From Fen-1298 sp050015675 (GTDB lineage: Bacteria > Bacteroidota > Ignavibacteria > UBA10030): DNA of 64,000 nt. The first letter of the stretch is position 1; each line of letters starts with the position of its first letter. The notes under the pieces were generated by a model. It saw only the letters and a list, made by a program, of their open reading frames with translations. It searched no databases and was not told the DNA's origin. Positions 8,462-19,037 of the stretch are shown here, piece after piece. The position numbers and the translations under genes were made by a program. The stretch is from positions 1-64,000 of the forward strand of contig JBEKAY010000011.1 in assembly GCA_050015675.1 (NCBI GenBank), read 5' to 3'.

Positions 8462-11400
8462 TTAGAAATCTCCACCTAACGAAAAATAGTAAAACGGTTC
8501 AGAGAAGCCGGACCATTTGAAGCGCCACGCAATATCGATGCGCAACGGTAATCCAAAGAGAATAAGCCGCGATCCTAAACCGGTACCAATGAGCAAATCT
8601 TTCGTTACTGTTGAGCCGTCATTGGGATCTGTGCCGAATGCCCTCCATGAAGGATCGTCGCTCCACGCAGATCCCATATCAACGAATGCTGTACCAAGAA
8701 TGTTGGCAAAGCCAATTGGAAGCGCCCCGAAGACGAGATATTTTAAAAGTGGGAAACGAAATTCCATGTTCGCCACAGCGAACCGTGTTCCAATTTGCTG
8801 GGCGTAATCGTATCCGCGCAACGGAAGCACAGGTGTCAAGAACGCGAAATCTTCAACGTTCACGACTGGGATCGTGCTATTGGCAAAGCGTGGTGCAATC
8901 CATCCTTCTGAACCGCCGATAAAAAAGTTCTGTTTATTTTTACCCACACTGATACCGCCTGAAAAACGGTACACGAAGATCAACTCCCTTGCCCACTTAT
9001 TGTAGCTTCGATAATCCGTTGTAAATGTCTGTAAATCCAATCCATCACTGCCTAACTTTGGCGTGCCGTAAAATGTAAAGTTAAAGCGTGAACCGTTGTT
9101 GGGGCCAAACCATTCTCCTTGCCATATGGAATTGTCATTGACATAACTAACGAGCGGCAATACAAGCGAGCGCTGCTGCGAAGGACTAGAAGAATTGTCC
9201 AAATTTTCTCGCGAGAGATTGAGCCACATCAAAGAGCAATCAATGCGATTGAATCGATCTATCGGATAGGACGCCATGGCGCCAACGGCCCAAGATTGGA
9301 AACGATAGAGCGTATCATACAATGAACCGGATGAACTGAGATACAAAAATTTTGCGTCATGAAAAGCTTGGAATCCCCAATCGATGCGTCCGGGTAAATA
9401 ATAGTATGAAAGCCCATAATCGCTGTTCTTGAGATCGATCAATAGATTCGTTTGAAAAATAATTTGATGATCGCCAAGCATATCACTGAAAGCCAGAATC
9501 GTGCTTCCTTCTAATCCGTAAAAAGTGCTGACATTTGCCGCACCATAGATAAGGTCAGGCGAGAAGTTTAGCTTATAACGGCGCGGGATATAATTGCCAT
9601 CGACATCCCGATTGTCTGTAATTTCTATTTGTGAAATCGGCGGCGGAGCATTCGTTGTGTCGTGCATTGCTTCCGGCGAAAAAACATAATTAGAAAGATC
9701 AGCTTTCATACCCGAATGATACGTTGCTTCCGAACCAACCGTATCAATAACCACAACAACGTTGCTGCGTACCGCAATCGTATCGGAGGATGGAGTAAGT
9801 GCGACAACTTCTTTAGGTTTCTCTTCACGCGGAAGTTTATATTTCATTTTGTAAAATTCAGTCGGTTCCAATGAATTCACGCTCAGTTTCCGTTCCAATG
9901 GACGCAGCATCAAGTAAATATCAAATCCTGCTTCATTGAGAGATGCGAACACCAATTTGGATCCGTCGTGCGAAAGCGAGAGCTGATACAGCCCGCTTAT
10001 GGAATTGGTAATAGGATAGCACTTACCTGAATCTAATTCCTGTGCATAGATATTGTTGATGCCATTCACATCGGCGATATACAAAATCTTTTTGCCATCC
10101 GGTGAAATAACAGGCGAAGTCTTGCTGCCATTTGGCTGTGTAGTGATTCGCCGAATAATACCAGAAGAAATATCGAAAGAGTATACATCAGTTTGTGCGT
10201 AATCGTAATTCCAAATTTTGAAGTTCTTCGATATCATAGACGGCGATGTTATATCTCCACGATCGGATGCGAAGTAAATCATTTTGCCATCAGGTGAAAA
10301 TATCGGATCGCTATCTGAGAAAATATCGTTCGTAAGATTCTTTACTTCTTTGGTAGTTATATTGTAAGTATAAATATCGGATTGTGACGATTTGACGCCG
10401 ACAAATGTCAGTAAATTGCCATCGTGACTCCAATTCACCGAAAACACACCGTCTAAATCGAGCTGAATTTTTTCCTGTTTGCCGGACTCAACATCGACAA
10501 GAAATATGGCATCGCGTTCACCCGCCTTCACAGCAAGTGCAAGTTTCTTTCCATCCGGCGACCACGTGATTCCAGGTGTCAATAAATGCATCTCTTCAAA
10601 ATTGTTCGTCTTTTGCCCGCTTACCACTTTATCAAGAATCTCGCCATCCAACGCTGACATGATATACACATCAAAATAATCATTTCGGTCGGAGATAAAT
10701 GCAATCTTGTCGCCCTGCGGCGAGATTGCAGGACTGGTGTTATAGAAGTTGCCATCCTTCGTGTGATTCGTCATCCGTTTATATGAAAAATCCGCCGGCT
10801 CTTCGCGCTTTGCAACATCAGGCCAGTAGTACACTTTTTGTTCTTTCTGCCAGCGCTCTGAAAGTTCTTTTACCGACATACCGATTGCAGATTTGAATCC
10901 TTTTTCAATACTACGGGCGCTTTTTATCTGGCTGAATATTTCTGCAATCTTTTGTTCGCCATATTTATTGGCAATGTAATACCACACCGATTGCCCGCCG
11001 CGGTATGCAAAATATCCGCTGAGATAATTTATTGGCGGCAGATAATTGTGCACCGTTGCATCGCGCAGAAACATATCCGAATTATTATCCCACTTCAACG
11101 CGGCGTATTCTGCAATGCCTTCATTCATCCACATCGGCAGTTGTACCGGCGCTTTGTTGGAAATAAGAGATTGGATTGTGCCGCCATAAAACATATCATT
11201 GAGTACCGCATGCACTAATTCGTGATGGATGACATGCCGAAACTGTCCGTAGCTTCCTTCAAATGGAATGACGACACGATTCTTAAACAACTCTGTTACC
11301 CCGCCGATACCTTCTTCCATATATTCGGCCACAACATTTGTTTGTTGGAACTCATTGTGCGAGTTATAGACGACAAGGGAAATGCGGTTATTAATTTCGT

Positions 11401-11629
11401 AACGCAGGAGTTTCTTGATAGAAGTATATGCCGCTTCTGATGCATTGGCTGTGAACTGTGCAAGATCATAACCATCTTGCGAGAAATAAATATCGAAATG
11501 ATCCGTCTGGATATACTGCCAGTGGAAATCTTTATACTGAACTTTGTTCTTGCCGAAAACGGAGTTTTGTGCATTCGCTTCCATTGCGACTCCGCAGAGA
11601 ATTAAACTGACGAGAATAAACTGGCGCAT
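8462..11629 (-). CDS. Outer-membrane gluzincin/TolB-propeller/beta-barrel protein
   Basis: 1,055 residues from the ATG at 11629, which follows AGAAGAGGG and opens a clean signal peptide (cleavage after about ANA). An upstream in-frame start would add 55 residues and is rejected. Residues ~35-240 are a peptidase MA-like metalloprotease domain with H136-E-L-V-H140 and a downstream MNEGIAEY (E170/E174 as third-ligand candidates). About 330-640 carries TolB/WD40-like propeller blades (ISPQGDKIAFISDRND, WSPDGKKLAL, FSPDGKMIYFASD, ISPDGKKILYI). About 730-1055 looks like a BamA/D15-type barrel, including LRGYDY and ending in Phe. It probably acts at the outer membrane. Protease activity is inferred from the motif only. 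Confidence 0.85.
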   Translation of the reverse strand: MRQFILVSLILCGVAMEANAQNSVFGKNKVQYKDFHWQYIQTDHFDIYFSQDGYDLAQFTANASEAAYTSIKKLLRYEINNRISLVVYNSHNEFQQTNVVAEYMEEGIGGVTELFKNRVVIPFEGSYGQFRHVIHHELVHAVLNDMFYGGTIQSLISNKAPVQLPMWMNEGIAEYAALKWDNNSDMFLRDATVHNYLPPINYLSGYFAYRGGQSVWYYIANKYGEQKIAEIFSQIKSARSIEKGFKSAIGMSVKELSERWQKEQKVYYWPDVAKREEPADFSYKRMTNHTKDGNFYNTSPAISPQGDKIAFISDRNDYFDVYIMSALDGEILDKVVSGQKTNNFEEMHLLTPGITWSPDGKKLALAVKAGERDAIFLVDVESGKQEKIQLDLDGVFSVNWSHDGNLLTFVGVKSSQSDIYTYNITTKEVKNLTNDIFSDSDPIFSPDGKMIYFASDRGDITSPSMISKNFKIWNYDYAQTDVYSFDISSGIIRRITTQPNGSKTSPVISPDGKKILYIADVNGINNIYAQELDSGKCYPITNSISGLYQLSLSHDGSKLVFASLNEAGFDIYLMLRPLERKLSVNSLEPTEFYKMKYKLPREEKPKEVVALTPSSDTIAVRSNVVVVIDTVGSEATYHSGMKADLSNYVFSPEAMHDTTNAPPPISQIEITDNRDVDGNYIPRRYKLNFSPDLIYGAANVSTFYGLEGSTILAFSDMLGDHQIIFQTNLLIDLKNSDYGLSYYYLPGRIDWGFQAFHDAKFLYLSSSGSLYDTLYRFQSWAVGAMASYPIDRFNRIDCSLMWLNLSRENLDNSSSPSQQRSLVLPLVSYVNDNSIWQGEWFGPNNGSRFNFTFYGTPKLGSDGLDLQTFTTDYRSYNKWARELIFVYRFSGGISVGKNKQNFFIGGSEGWIAPRFANSTIPVVNVEDFAFLTPVLPLRGYDYAQQIGTRFAVANMEFRFPLLKYLVFGALPIGFANILGTAFVDMGSAWSDDPSWRAFGTDPNDGSTVTKDLLIGTGLGSRLILFGLPLRIDIAWRFKWSGFSEPFYYFSLGGDF

Positions 11630-11832
11630 AATATTCTTACCCTCTTCTCTTGAATTAATATTTCCTTTTAAATCTTCCTTATATAAAACCGCATGGAAAA
11701 ACAAACCAGTACCGGTTAAAAAAATACTACTCGCCCATAGGAATGAGAGCACGTGAGTCAATATCCAATCAAGTCGTCGATATAAAATAAACATATTGGC
11801 ACAATGGCTTACCTGCTCATCTGCGTATTATA

Positions 11833-14046
11833 TCAGTGCTTGCGTCGCCGCTGAACTTTATCTTCGTCTTTTTCTACGAGAGCAAAATCAATCTGGCGGT
11901 CTTCCGGATTCACACGAACAACTTTGACTTCCAATGTATCGCCCAGGCGATATTGTTTACTTGTTCGTCTTCCTTTCAATGTGTACTGCTTTTCATCATA
12001 AGTGTAATAATCGTCGCTCAAGTCGCGCACATGGAGCAGTCCCTGCACCAGCAAATCCGTCAGTTCGACAAAGATGCCGAAGTTTGTTACGCCGGAAATC
12101 ACGGCGTGGAATTCATCACCAATATGTCGTTTCATATATTCCACTTGCATCACTTTCACAGCAGCACGTTCAGCTTCCATCGCCGCCCGCTCCATCACAG
12201 ATGATTGTTTAGCAATGTACGGCAAACGCTGGCGAAGGGCATTCCGTTCCTGAAGCGAAATACCGACTGCGTATTGTTTCAGCATCCGATGAACAATTAA
12301 ATCCGGGTATCGTCTAATCGGTGATGTAAAATGCGAATAGTAATCAAACCCTAAACCATAGTGACCGATGTTGCGATCAGAATATACTGCCTTTGCCATT
12401 GACCTTAACGCCACCTCATTGATCACATTTTCGACTTCCGTACCTTTCACTTGACTAAGAAGCTGCTGCAAAGACTTAGACGATACACCGCCGTCTATGT
12501 TCAATTTAAATCCAAATTTATCGACAAATATTGCAAGTTCGCCAATTCGTCCCGGATCGGGCGAATCGTGCACGCGGTACAGGAACGGTTTTGCCTGTTC
12601 TTCTTTCTTCGCTAATCCAATATGCCTCGCTACGACACGATTTGCCAACAGCATAAATTCTTCCACTAACCGATGGCTTTCTAAGCGCACTTTCTTAATA
12701 ATCTTGATCGGCTTTCCCTGTTCATCAAAATCAAACTTCGCTTCTGCAGAATCAAAGTCGATGCTGCCTTCCTTCATACGTTTCTTCGTCAATGATGTAC
12801 TCAATTGAAACATTTGCCGGATAGCTTCGGCGAACGGGGCATCACTCGGCGACACCGCCTGGTTCCGTTCCAACCTGCCAATGAGTTCCTGGACGCGTTC
12901 ATAACTAAATCGCTGCTTGCTGCGAATAACACTTTCCACAATTTCATATTCTTTGACACTGCCGCGGGCCGAAACATTCATGAAAACAGTAAACGTCAGC
13001 CGGTCTTCATCCGGGCGAAGACTGCACAAGCCGTTAGAAAGTTTTTCCGGAAGCATAGGAATGACACCGTTTGGAAAATAGACGCTTGTGCTTCGTTTGA
13101 GAGCTTCTTTATCTAATTCGCTGCCGGTTGTTACGTAGTATGATACATCAGCAATGTGCACACCGAGATGGAAATTGCCATCCGGCAGCGGTTCAAGTGA
13201 AACCGCATCATCAAAATCTTTCGCATCTTCTGGATCAATAGTAAAGCAAAGCAGATTACGGAGATCACGTCTGCGGCCGATTTCAGTTTGCGGAATATCG
13301 GATGGGACAGCGTTCGCTTCTAACAACACTTCCAGAGGAAACTCGGTTATTAAATGATATTCGCGTGCGACAGATTTGATTTCTGCCGATAACTCGCCTG
13401 ACTTTCCAAGCACTTCCGCAACTCGCCCTTCAGAATTTTGACGATGCTTTCCCCACTCCGTAATCTTTACAACAACCTTATCGCCTTCTTTTGCTTCGTG
13501 CAGATGTTCCTTTGCAATCAGAATTTCTCGCGCCATCCGGTGGTCATCCGGTACAACGAAGAATTGATTATGTGCCCGTTCAACAGTTCCTACAAATGTC
13601 TGAATTCCACGCTTGATAATCCGTACAACTTCACCCTCGCGTCTAGCACCGCGTTCCTTCTGTTTTGTGCTTTGTGCTAAAAGCGAGACCTCTACCGTAT
13701 CGCCATGAGCGGCGTCTCCTAAATTTTCTTGCTGAATGAAAAGTTCTTCCCCGCCTTCTTCAACCGTTACAATGCCAAAGCCACGAGATGTGATTTCCAA
13801 CGAACCAAATAATAGCTGCGTTTCATGGAGATGACCGTATCTTTTCCCGCGGACTCGCAAAATCTTTTTTTCATCTTGCAGAGATCGGAGCGCCCGTTTG
13901 AAGATTTGTTCATCTTTCTCGTTACGGATACCTATGCGCCGTGATAATTCTTTTAATTTAAAGGACTCATGAGGGAAGCGAGCGAAAAATTGCAGTATGT
14001 GTTCACGAAGCGATTCAAAACTCTCGCCAGTACTTTTGTTTGACAC
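11833..14046 (-). CDS. rnr: Ribonuclease R
   Basis: 737 residues; a hydrolytic 3'-to-5' exoribonuclease that degrades structured RNA. An N-terminal winged-helix domain (1-75) and cold-shock OB domains precede the RNB catalytic domain. The RNB magnesium-binding Asp cluster is in TIDPEDAKDFDDAVSLE (around residue 272). HFTSPIRRYPDLIVHRML is the classic RNB signature, and an S1 RNA-binding domain lies near 640-715. The C-terminus is short and basic (VQRRRKH). The start is GTG at 14046 with AAGGAG eight bases upstream. It follows tamB on the same strand after a 255-bp gap holding a REP/MITE-like element. Confidence 0.95.
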   Translation of the reverse strand: MSNKSTGESFESLREHILQFFARFPHESFKLKELSRRIGIRNEKDEQIFKRALRSLQDEKKILRVRGKRYGHLHETQLLFGSLEITSRGFGIVTVEEGGEELFIQQENLGDAAHGDTVEVSLLAQSTKQKERGARREGEVVRIIKRGIQTFVGTVERAHNQFFVVPDDHRMAREILIAKEHLHEAKEGDKVVVKITEWGKHRQNSEGRVAEVLGKSGELSAEIKSVAREYHLITEFPLEVLLEANAVPSDIPQTEIGRRRDLRNLLCFTIDPEDAKDFDDAVSLEPLPDGNFHLGVHIADVSYYVTTGSELDKEALKRSTSVYFPNGVIPMLPEKLSNGLCSLRPDEDRLTFTVFMNVSARGSVKEYEIVESVIRSKQRFSYERVQELIGRLERNQAVSPSDAPFAEAIRQMFQLSTSLTKKRMKEGSIDFDSAEAKFDFDEQGKPIKIIKKVRLESHRLVEEFMLLANRVVARHIGLAKKEEQAKPFLYRVHDSPDPGRIGELAIFVDKFGFKLNIDGGVSSKSLQQLLSQVKGTEVENVINEVALRSMAKAVYSDRNIGHYGLGFDYYSHFTSPIRRYPDLIVHRMLKQYAVGISLQERNALRQRLPYIAKQSSVMERAAMEAERAAVKVMQVEYMKRHIGDEFHAVISGVTNFGIFVELTDLLVQGLLHVRDLSDDYYTYDEKQYTLKGRRTSKQYRLGDTLEVKVVRVNPEDRQIDFALVEKDEDKVQRRRKH

Positions 14047-14123
14047 TGAAAAACTCCTTGTAGAGATGGATCGTGAAATGCAAATTCACTTATTCACTGA
14101 TGTTACGCAAAATGCAATAAAAT

Positions 14124-14255
14124 ATTGCCACGACCTTCAGGTCGTGGTTTTAATGTCTCAAAAGAATCTGGGCTTTAGCCCAAAACGATTCAAAATGCGG
14201 CTAAAGCCGATCCTGCTGTATTATCATTTGTCCACGACGTAAACGTCATGGCTAT
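14124..14255 (+). repeat. REP/MITE-like mosaic element, copy 1
   Basis: A 132-bp block bounded by ATTGCCACGA (14124) and TCATGGCTAT (ending 14255), an imperfect inverted terminal pair. Inside are four palindromes in order: CCACGACCTTCAGGTCGTGG (14128-14147), GGGCTTTAGCCC (14170-14181), CGGCTAAAGCCG (14198-14209) and CCACGACGTAAACGTCATGG (14232-14251). The same palindromes in the same order recur at 46566-46762, so this is a dispersed element. It lies in the tamB-rnr spacer. No transposase is present. RAYT-associated REPs are the closest known analogy (inference). Confidence 0.85.
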
Positions 14256-14301
14256 AAATCAACTTACTTTGCGTAACATGAGTTATTCATTAACAATTAT
14301 T

Positions 14302-17300
14302 TTAGAATATGATGCGATAGAACAATCGGACACCATTGGAGGCACGACGTTGTTCCTCTACATTTTGGATTCCTTCAATGCGGCGCTCAAATGTCAGAAT
14401 GAGGTTGCGGTATCGTTCCGAGTTGACCATATAGCTCACAGGAAACTCGACGCTGACATTTGCGTTTGTCAAGTCACTCAAGACTCTTCCTCCGGCACGG
14501 ATAACGGCTTCACCAACCTGTCCGGTCAAACGGAGATCCGTCGACTGATTAAATTGCCCGCCGATATAAATTACATCCACAGACTGGATATAACCCCACG
14601 TGTTATTGCGAACCATATCACTGATCAGCCCAGTTACACTTCCCCACGCCAATGCAAATCCAAGATTTGTTCCTATAAGTCCCATGCGCTGTTGGTCTGT
14701 GAGTTCATTACGAAATTGACCGGCAAGGATAAAGGAGACAGCATTGGCTTCATCGTCACCTTCTTTCCAATTGGTGCTACTGCTCCAATCTTTATCCGAA
14801 TATGTTTTTGTTTGTAATGAAATCTTCGTCTTGGGTTCATTCCTTGTCCCAGTGATTTGAAGTGTGACCAATACTTGTGGTGCTTTACTGGTTCCAGAAA
14901 TATTTTCCGTTTTCTGCATCTGAGTAGAAGTAGTATCATGCATTCCTTGATATGTTGCATTAACTTCCAGTTCAGGATTCAGAACGTTGCCTGTAAAGAG
15001 GAGTTTCCCGGTTGCTTCAAACTTCTTGATAAAGTAATAGTAAGAACGATTACTGACTTCAACTTGACCAGTCAAGCGTGACATTGCTGGCGTACGATTG
15101 AAGTAGAGCCTACCTTGAAGGTCTGCAAAAAGTTCCTCACTCGTTTGGGTGTTGAAAACAAAACGGAGAGTAGTTGGTCCCTGCGTTTCAATACGAACAT
15201 CATAGCTGATGCCATCAAGAAACGAATTGCGAATCAGTTTTGATACAGACGAAGAAGACACTCCGTCTTTTGTTGTTTGACCGACAGACTGGTTGGACTT
15301 TATTTTCTCATTAGACGTACCTAATGTATCTATGATTTTTGAGTTCACACGCGATGTATCATCCTTAAACGTGATATTCACGATACTTGAGCGAACTGAT
15401 TCTGTTTCGCGCTCCGGCGGAAGAATTAATGATGCGTCTTTAACAAACACCTCGCCGCGCACTGTAGAAGCAGTGAGATCACCCTGCCATACAAGTCCAT
15501 TCTGTCCGGTTGCTACAAACAAATTGCCATATAGTTTTTGTCCCGTAAGCCGTTTTTCTTCGCTCATAACCTTTAAATCGCCCTGTGCAAGGAGATCAAA
15601 CTGCTTAAAATTCAATCCAAGAAGAGTAAAGTTCCCAGAAATCTTCATCGTCCCAACGTGCAAACGTTCTTGTGGATCATTCTGAATTGTGAACCCCTCC
15701 AATCGAATTCGATCTCCTGCTGGAATCAAATCGCCGTTCAAGACAAATGGCATTCCAAGCGGATCAAAAATAAAGTTCGCATTCCGAATAGACATTGACC
15801 CTTTATACTGCGGAGCATCAATTGGCCCTTTCATCTGCATGTCGCATGTCATTATTCCCGATAGATTTGAAATAATAGGAATGAATGGATCAAGCACTTC
15901 CAAATTCAAACCGGAGGATTTTAGCGTAAGGTCCACACTTCCTTCCAGCTTATGTGGCGCCTCTCGCGCAAGGACAAAATCATACGGCAGGGATCCAGTA
16001 AGCAGTAAATCTGGTGGGGCTTGTGAGTCTCCAGACCGGCTTGTGAATTTCACGATCAATCCAAGAACATGTTCAAAATATGAGATGTGCGAATCGATTC
16101 TGCCGAGGATTTTATGTTTGTTTTGGACCGAATCAATTACACGAACATCATCTGCGTGCATATCTATAACGATGTTGGGATGTTTAAAACTGCCGCGAAA
16201 AAGAGTTATCGCATCTAACATTCCGCTAAACTGTGTGGAAGATTTGGCATATGGACTGCGATAAAGAATCTGTTTCAGATTAGACAGAAGAAATCTATTG
16301 AGCGAGATATTCAAATCTGAAATCCCCGTCGGACTAAAATGTCCCGCCAACGTTGCTTCTTCTTTTTCATGCGCCATTGTGAGCGCTTTGATGTAGGATC
16401 CATCGCGTCCCAAAATCAATCGAACGGTGTCTCTGTTTTCAGCAATGTACTGCCCTATCTCGGTTTTCAATCGTGGAATATCAAATTCCATTAAGTGAGC
16501 ATAGACGTGCGACTTACCTTCGATTTCAACACGTGCAGTGGAATCTATGTATGCCGAAAATTGAAAATCGCTCGAATCAGAATCCACCTTGATTTTACCG
16601 GAAATCCAATTGAATAGAAGTCCGTTAATCTCAAAATTTTCAAGCTCCGGTTCGATGGATGCATGGAATTTCTCGAATAGCTTTTCGTGTCCAATGCCGC
16701 CGAAGAAATATTTGAACGAAACCATATTTATTGTCAAGGTATCCGTTGCGGAATTAAGCTCAAATTGTTCAAGATCCGCTTTGCCGCTAAGCTGCATCTC
16801 TAAGGAATCTCCAACAATTTTACCTACCACTATTCCCTGGCCTGCAAGCGGCATATGAATGAAAACACCGATTGGTTTGAAATCTTTTACTTGTAAGCGA
16901 TATTGTGCATCAATCGGATTGACACTAGCCATATACGAAGGATGATATTCTTGAGCTGTGGTCATGTATCCGTTGAACGAACGGATTGAGTCAAGACTTT
17001 GAAACCGATATGCAATTCCCTCAGTCACCAGTTGATAAGAATTTTGCCACGCCGCAATAAACGAGGCAGGCGTGAAATTCCCACTTACATTCAAATTGCC
17101 CATTGTCGATGTTATTTGCAATGTACTGTGCATACTATCTTTCACCTGAAACATTGCTTTTGCCTGCGCTGATTCGAACGTCTGTGAAGCGAAAGCTGAA
17201 CGATAAAAATGCATTTCTGTTGTGTCGGATCGTGTCGATGCACCGACTACTCCGGTGGCGACAAGGTCAAACGACAAGTCGCTTCCGTATTGTGGGTCTT

Positions 17301-18963
17301 TCAGCAAATCGGCAAGATCCAGCGATCGGATCCTGCTGGAGATATTATAACTTGTTGAGTCTTTATGAAAAAATGTGAGAAGACTTGATATCTCATAGGT
17401 CCCGCTTCCAACAGAAGCCGCCACATGAGATCGCAGCATTCCGTCAGCAACATCGAATACGAAAACTGAATGCTGAATTGACAATCCATTGAACGAGGAA
17501 GAATCCATTTCCACTTTCGCAATCCCGGTCATAGTGCGCAGATTAAAGCCTGTTCCATCGATGGTCATCTTTGCATTAAGATTGCTAGAAAATTTTTGGT
17601 CTTTCAAAATAGTTTCCATTGCTAATGAATGTACAGCTACTGTACCTGAATACGCGGTATTAGATGGATCGATTTTCATCTTTCCGTCGATGTTAATATC
17701 TCCTGCCGCTGTGCTGCCGGTAAAGCGAGTTTTGAAATCTAACGGCCGTCCTTCATACGTCAGCGAATATTTCACAGAACCGAGAAATGTTAAGTCAGGC
17801 AGATGAAGACCCGGCAGACAGTCGAGAAGATCGCGCGACGTAATGAAGTTGTCGCTTGCATCCACCGTCATTTCCAAATCACGGGAATGGTGAATATTGC
17901 GAACCTGACCGTGGAGTTTCACTATTGAATTGGGCATTTGGATAGAAAGCTGCTCAACGTTCAATATTCCAAATGTTCCGCTTGCTTTTAATTGAAGTTT
18001 GAGTGCATGATCAAGAAAATCTATAGATGGATATAAAAATTGTTTCAGTTCCTTCGTATCAATATCATCCGCTGTCAATGAGAGATCGACTGGAATTGTT
18101 TTCAATTCTTCCATACTGGACAATCGGGTAATATCAATTCCTTTAATCCCGGCGTTAAAACGGATATGTGTCCTTGGCGTTTCAATACTCACATTGCGTA
18201 CACTTACTTCATTCTTCGTCAGCAGAAAATCACCGCTAAAGTGTTCGAGCGTAAATACCGGCACTTGATGCTGCCCTATTGATATTTTTTCGGAAGCGGC
18301 AGAAGTGAATTGTTCATCTCGATAAATTGATACGGAAAGATTCCTTATCTTCGCAGCATATTTATTGTTTTGTATTTGTGCAGAAACCACAAGCGTAAGC
18401 GCGTGGAGATTCATGCGGGCATAATCGATGACGCTGTCCGGCGGCACTTCGCGTTCTCCAATCTGCCGTTGATGAAGCAGAAGTGAATCTATGAACAGTA
18501 CTTCTGCGTCCGTCAATTCCAAGCGTTTGATATCAATGTTCCACGCGGAGGAAGTCGTATCAGTCGGCATCGGTTTTATGAGGCGTGCAATGTTTGTTGA
18601 GCCGTCAACCGAGCGAGTGATATGAATACGGGGTTTCACAATGATGGCGTTGCTGACTCCAATACGCTTGAAAAGAAATCCTAACGGATCGTATTTCAAT
18701 TCAACACGTTGAGCCGAAAAAAGCTCGATACCACCTCCTGTTACGGAGACATCGTTAATCCTGAACCCGGTGATGAGATTACCATCGATTACACCAAGTT
18801 GAAGTTCACCGTTAATGACGGTCAAGGATTCATGCAGGAGGAGATCGCGAAGGTACGTCTTAAACGATCGGGTCTGTGTGTACCCGATTATAGCAATGAT
18901 GCCAAATAAAAGAATACCACCAATGTAATATGTGATTCGAAAAAACTTGCGCACGTTGTTCAT
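14302..18963 (-). CDS. tamB: TamB-like translocation/assembly module protein
   Basis: 1,553 residues. One N-terminal membrane anchor (about residues 10-30) is followed by a very long beta-rich periplasmic region of AsmA/TamB type. The C-terminal TamB (DUF490) domain includes the late segment ISVEFPVSYMVNSERY and ends in a beta strand with a terminal Phe. The family bridges the inner and outer membranes and takes part in outer-membrane protein insertion and/or phospholipid transport. No tamA lies next to it. It starts 74 bp after rfaE2 on the same strand, so it may be co-transcribed with the heptose genes. Confidence 0.88.
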   Translation of the reverse strand: MNNVRKFFRITYYIGGILLFGIIAIIGYTQTRSFKTYLRDLLLHESLTVINGELQLGVIDGNLITGFRINDVSVTGGGIELFSAQRVELKYDPLGFLFKRIGVSNAIIVKPRIHITRSVDGSTNIARLIKPMPTDTTSSAWNIDIKRLELTDAEVLFIDSLLLHQRQIGEREVPPDSVIDYARMNLHALTLVVSAQIQNNKYAAKIRNLSVSIYRDEQFTSAASEKISIGQHQVPVFTLEHFSGDFLLTKNEVSVRNVSIETPRTHIRFNAGIKGIDITRLSSMEELKTIPVDLSLTADDIDTKELKQFLYPSIDFLDHALKLQLKASGTFGILNVEQLSIQMPNSIVKLHGQVRNIHHSRDLEMTVDASDNFITSRDLLDCLPGLHLPDLTFLGSVKYSLTYEGRPLDFKTRFTGSTAAGDINIDGKMKIDPSNTAYSGTVAVHSLAMETILKDQKFSSNLNAKMTIDGTGFNLRTMTGIAKVEMDSSSFNGLSIQHSVFVFDVADGMLRSHVAASVGSGTYEISSLLTFFHKDSTSYNISSRIRSLDLADLLKDPQYGSDLSFDLVATGVVGASTRSDTTEMHFYRSAFASQTFESAQAKAMFQVKDSMHSTLQITSTMGNLNVSGNFTPASFIAAWQNSYQLVTEGIAYRFQSLDSIRSFNGYMTTAQEYHPSYMASVNPIDAQYRLQVKDFKPIGVFIHMPLAGQGIVVGKIVGDSLEMQLSGKADLEQFELNSATDTLTINMVSFKYFFGGIGHEKLFEKFHASIEPELENFEINGLLFNWISGKIKVDSDSSDFQFSAYIDSTARVEIEGKSHVYAHLMEFDIPRLKTEIGQYIAENRDTVRLILGRDGSYIKALTMAHEKEEATLAGHFSPTGISDLNISLNRFLLSNLKQILYRSPYAKSSTQFSGMLDAITLFRGSFKHPNIVIDMHADDVRVIDSVQNKHKILGRIDSHISYFEHVLGLIVKFTSRSGDSQAPPDLLLTGSLPYDFVLAREAPHKLEGSVDLTLKSSGLNLEVLDPFIPIISNLSGIMTCDMQMKGPIDAPQYKGSMSIRNANFIFDPLGMPFVLNGDLIPAGDRIRLEGFTIQNDPQERLHVGTMKISGNFTLLGLNFKQFDLLAQGDLKVMSEEKRLTGQKLYGNLFVATGQNGLVWQGDLTASTVRGEVFVKDASLILPPERETESVRSSIVNITFKDDTSRVNSKIIDTLGTSNEKIKSNQSVGQTTKDGVSSSSVSKLIRNSFLDGISYDVRIETQGPTTLRFVFNTQTSEELFADLQGRLYFNRTPAMSRLTGQVEVSNRSYYYFIKKFEATGKLLFTGNVLNPELEVNATYQGMHDTTSTQMQKTENISGTSKAPQVLVTLQITGTRNEPKTKISLQTKTYSDKDWSSSTNWKEGDDEANAVSFILAGQFRNELTDQQRMGLIGTNLGFALAWGSVTGLISDMVRNNTWGYIQSVDVIYIGGQFNQSTDLRLTGQVGEAVIRAGGRVLSDLTNANVSVEFPVSYMVNSERYRNLILTFERRIEGIQNVEEQRRASNGVRLFYRIIF

Positions 18964-19037
18964 TTCACCGCCACATTACGAAGAACAAGAAAAGCGGCAC
19001 AGACGTGCGTGCGCGCAAAAAAATATCCTGTGCTCAT

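Noticed and set aside
11630..11794. A longer start for the gluzincin/propeller protein
   Set aside because: The extra 55 residues carry a second hydrophobic stretch before the real signal peptide; AGAAGAGGG precedes the ATG at 11629.
14100..14260. CRISPR array as explanation for the palindromes between tamB and rnr
   Set aside because: The palindromes differ from each other and have no regular spacers, so they fit a REP/MITE-type element rather than a repeat-spacer array.
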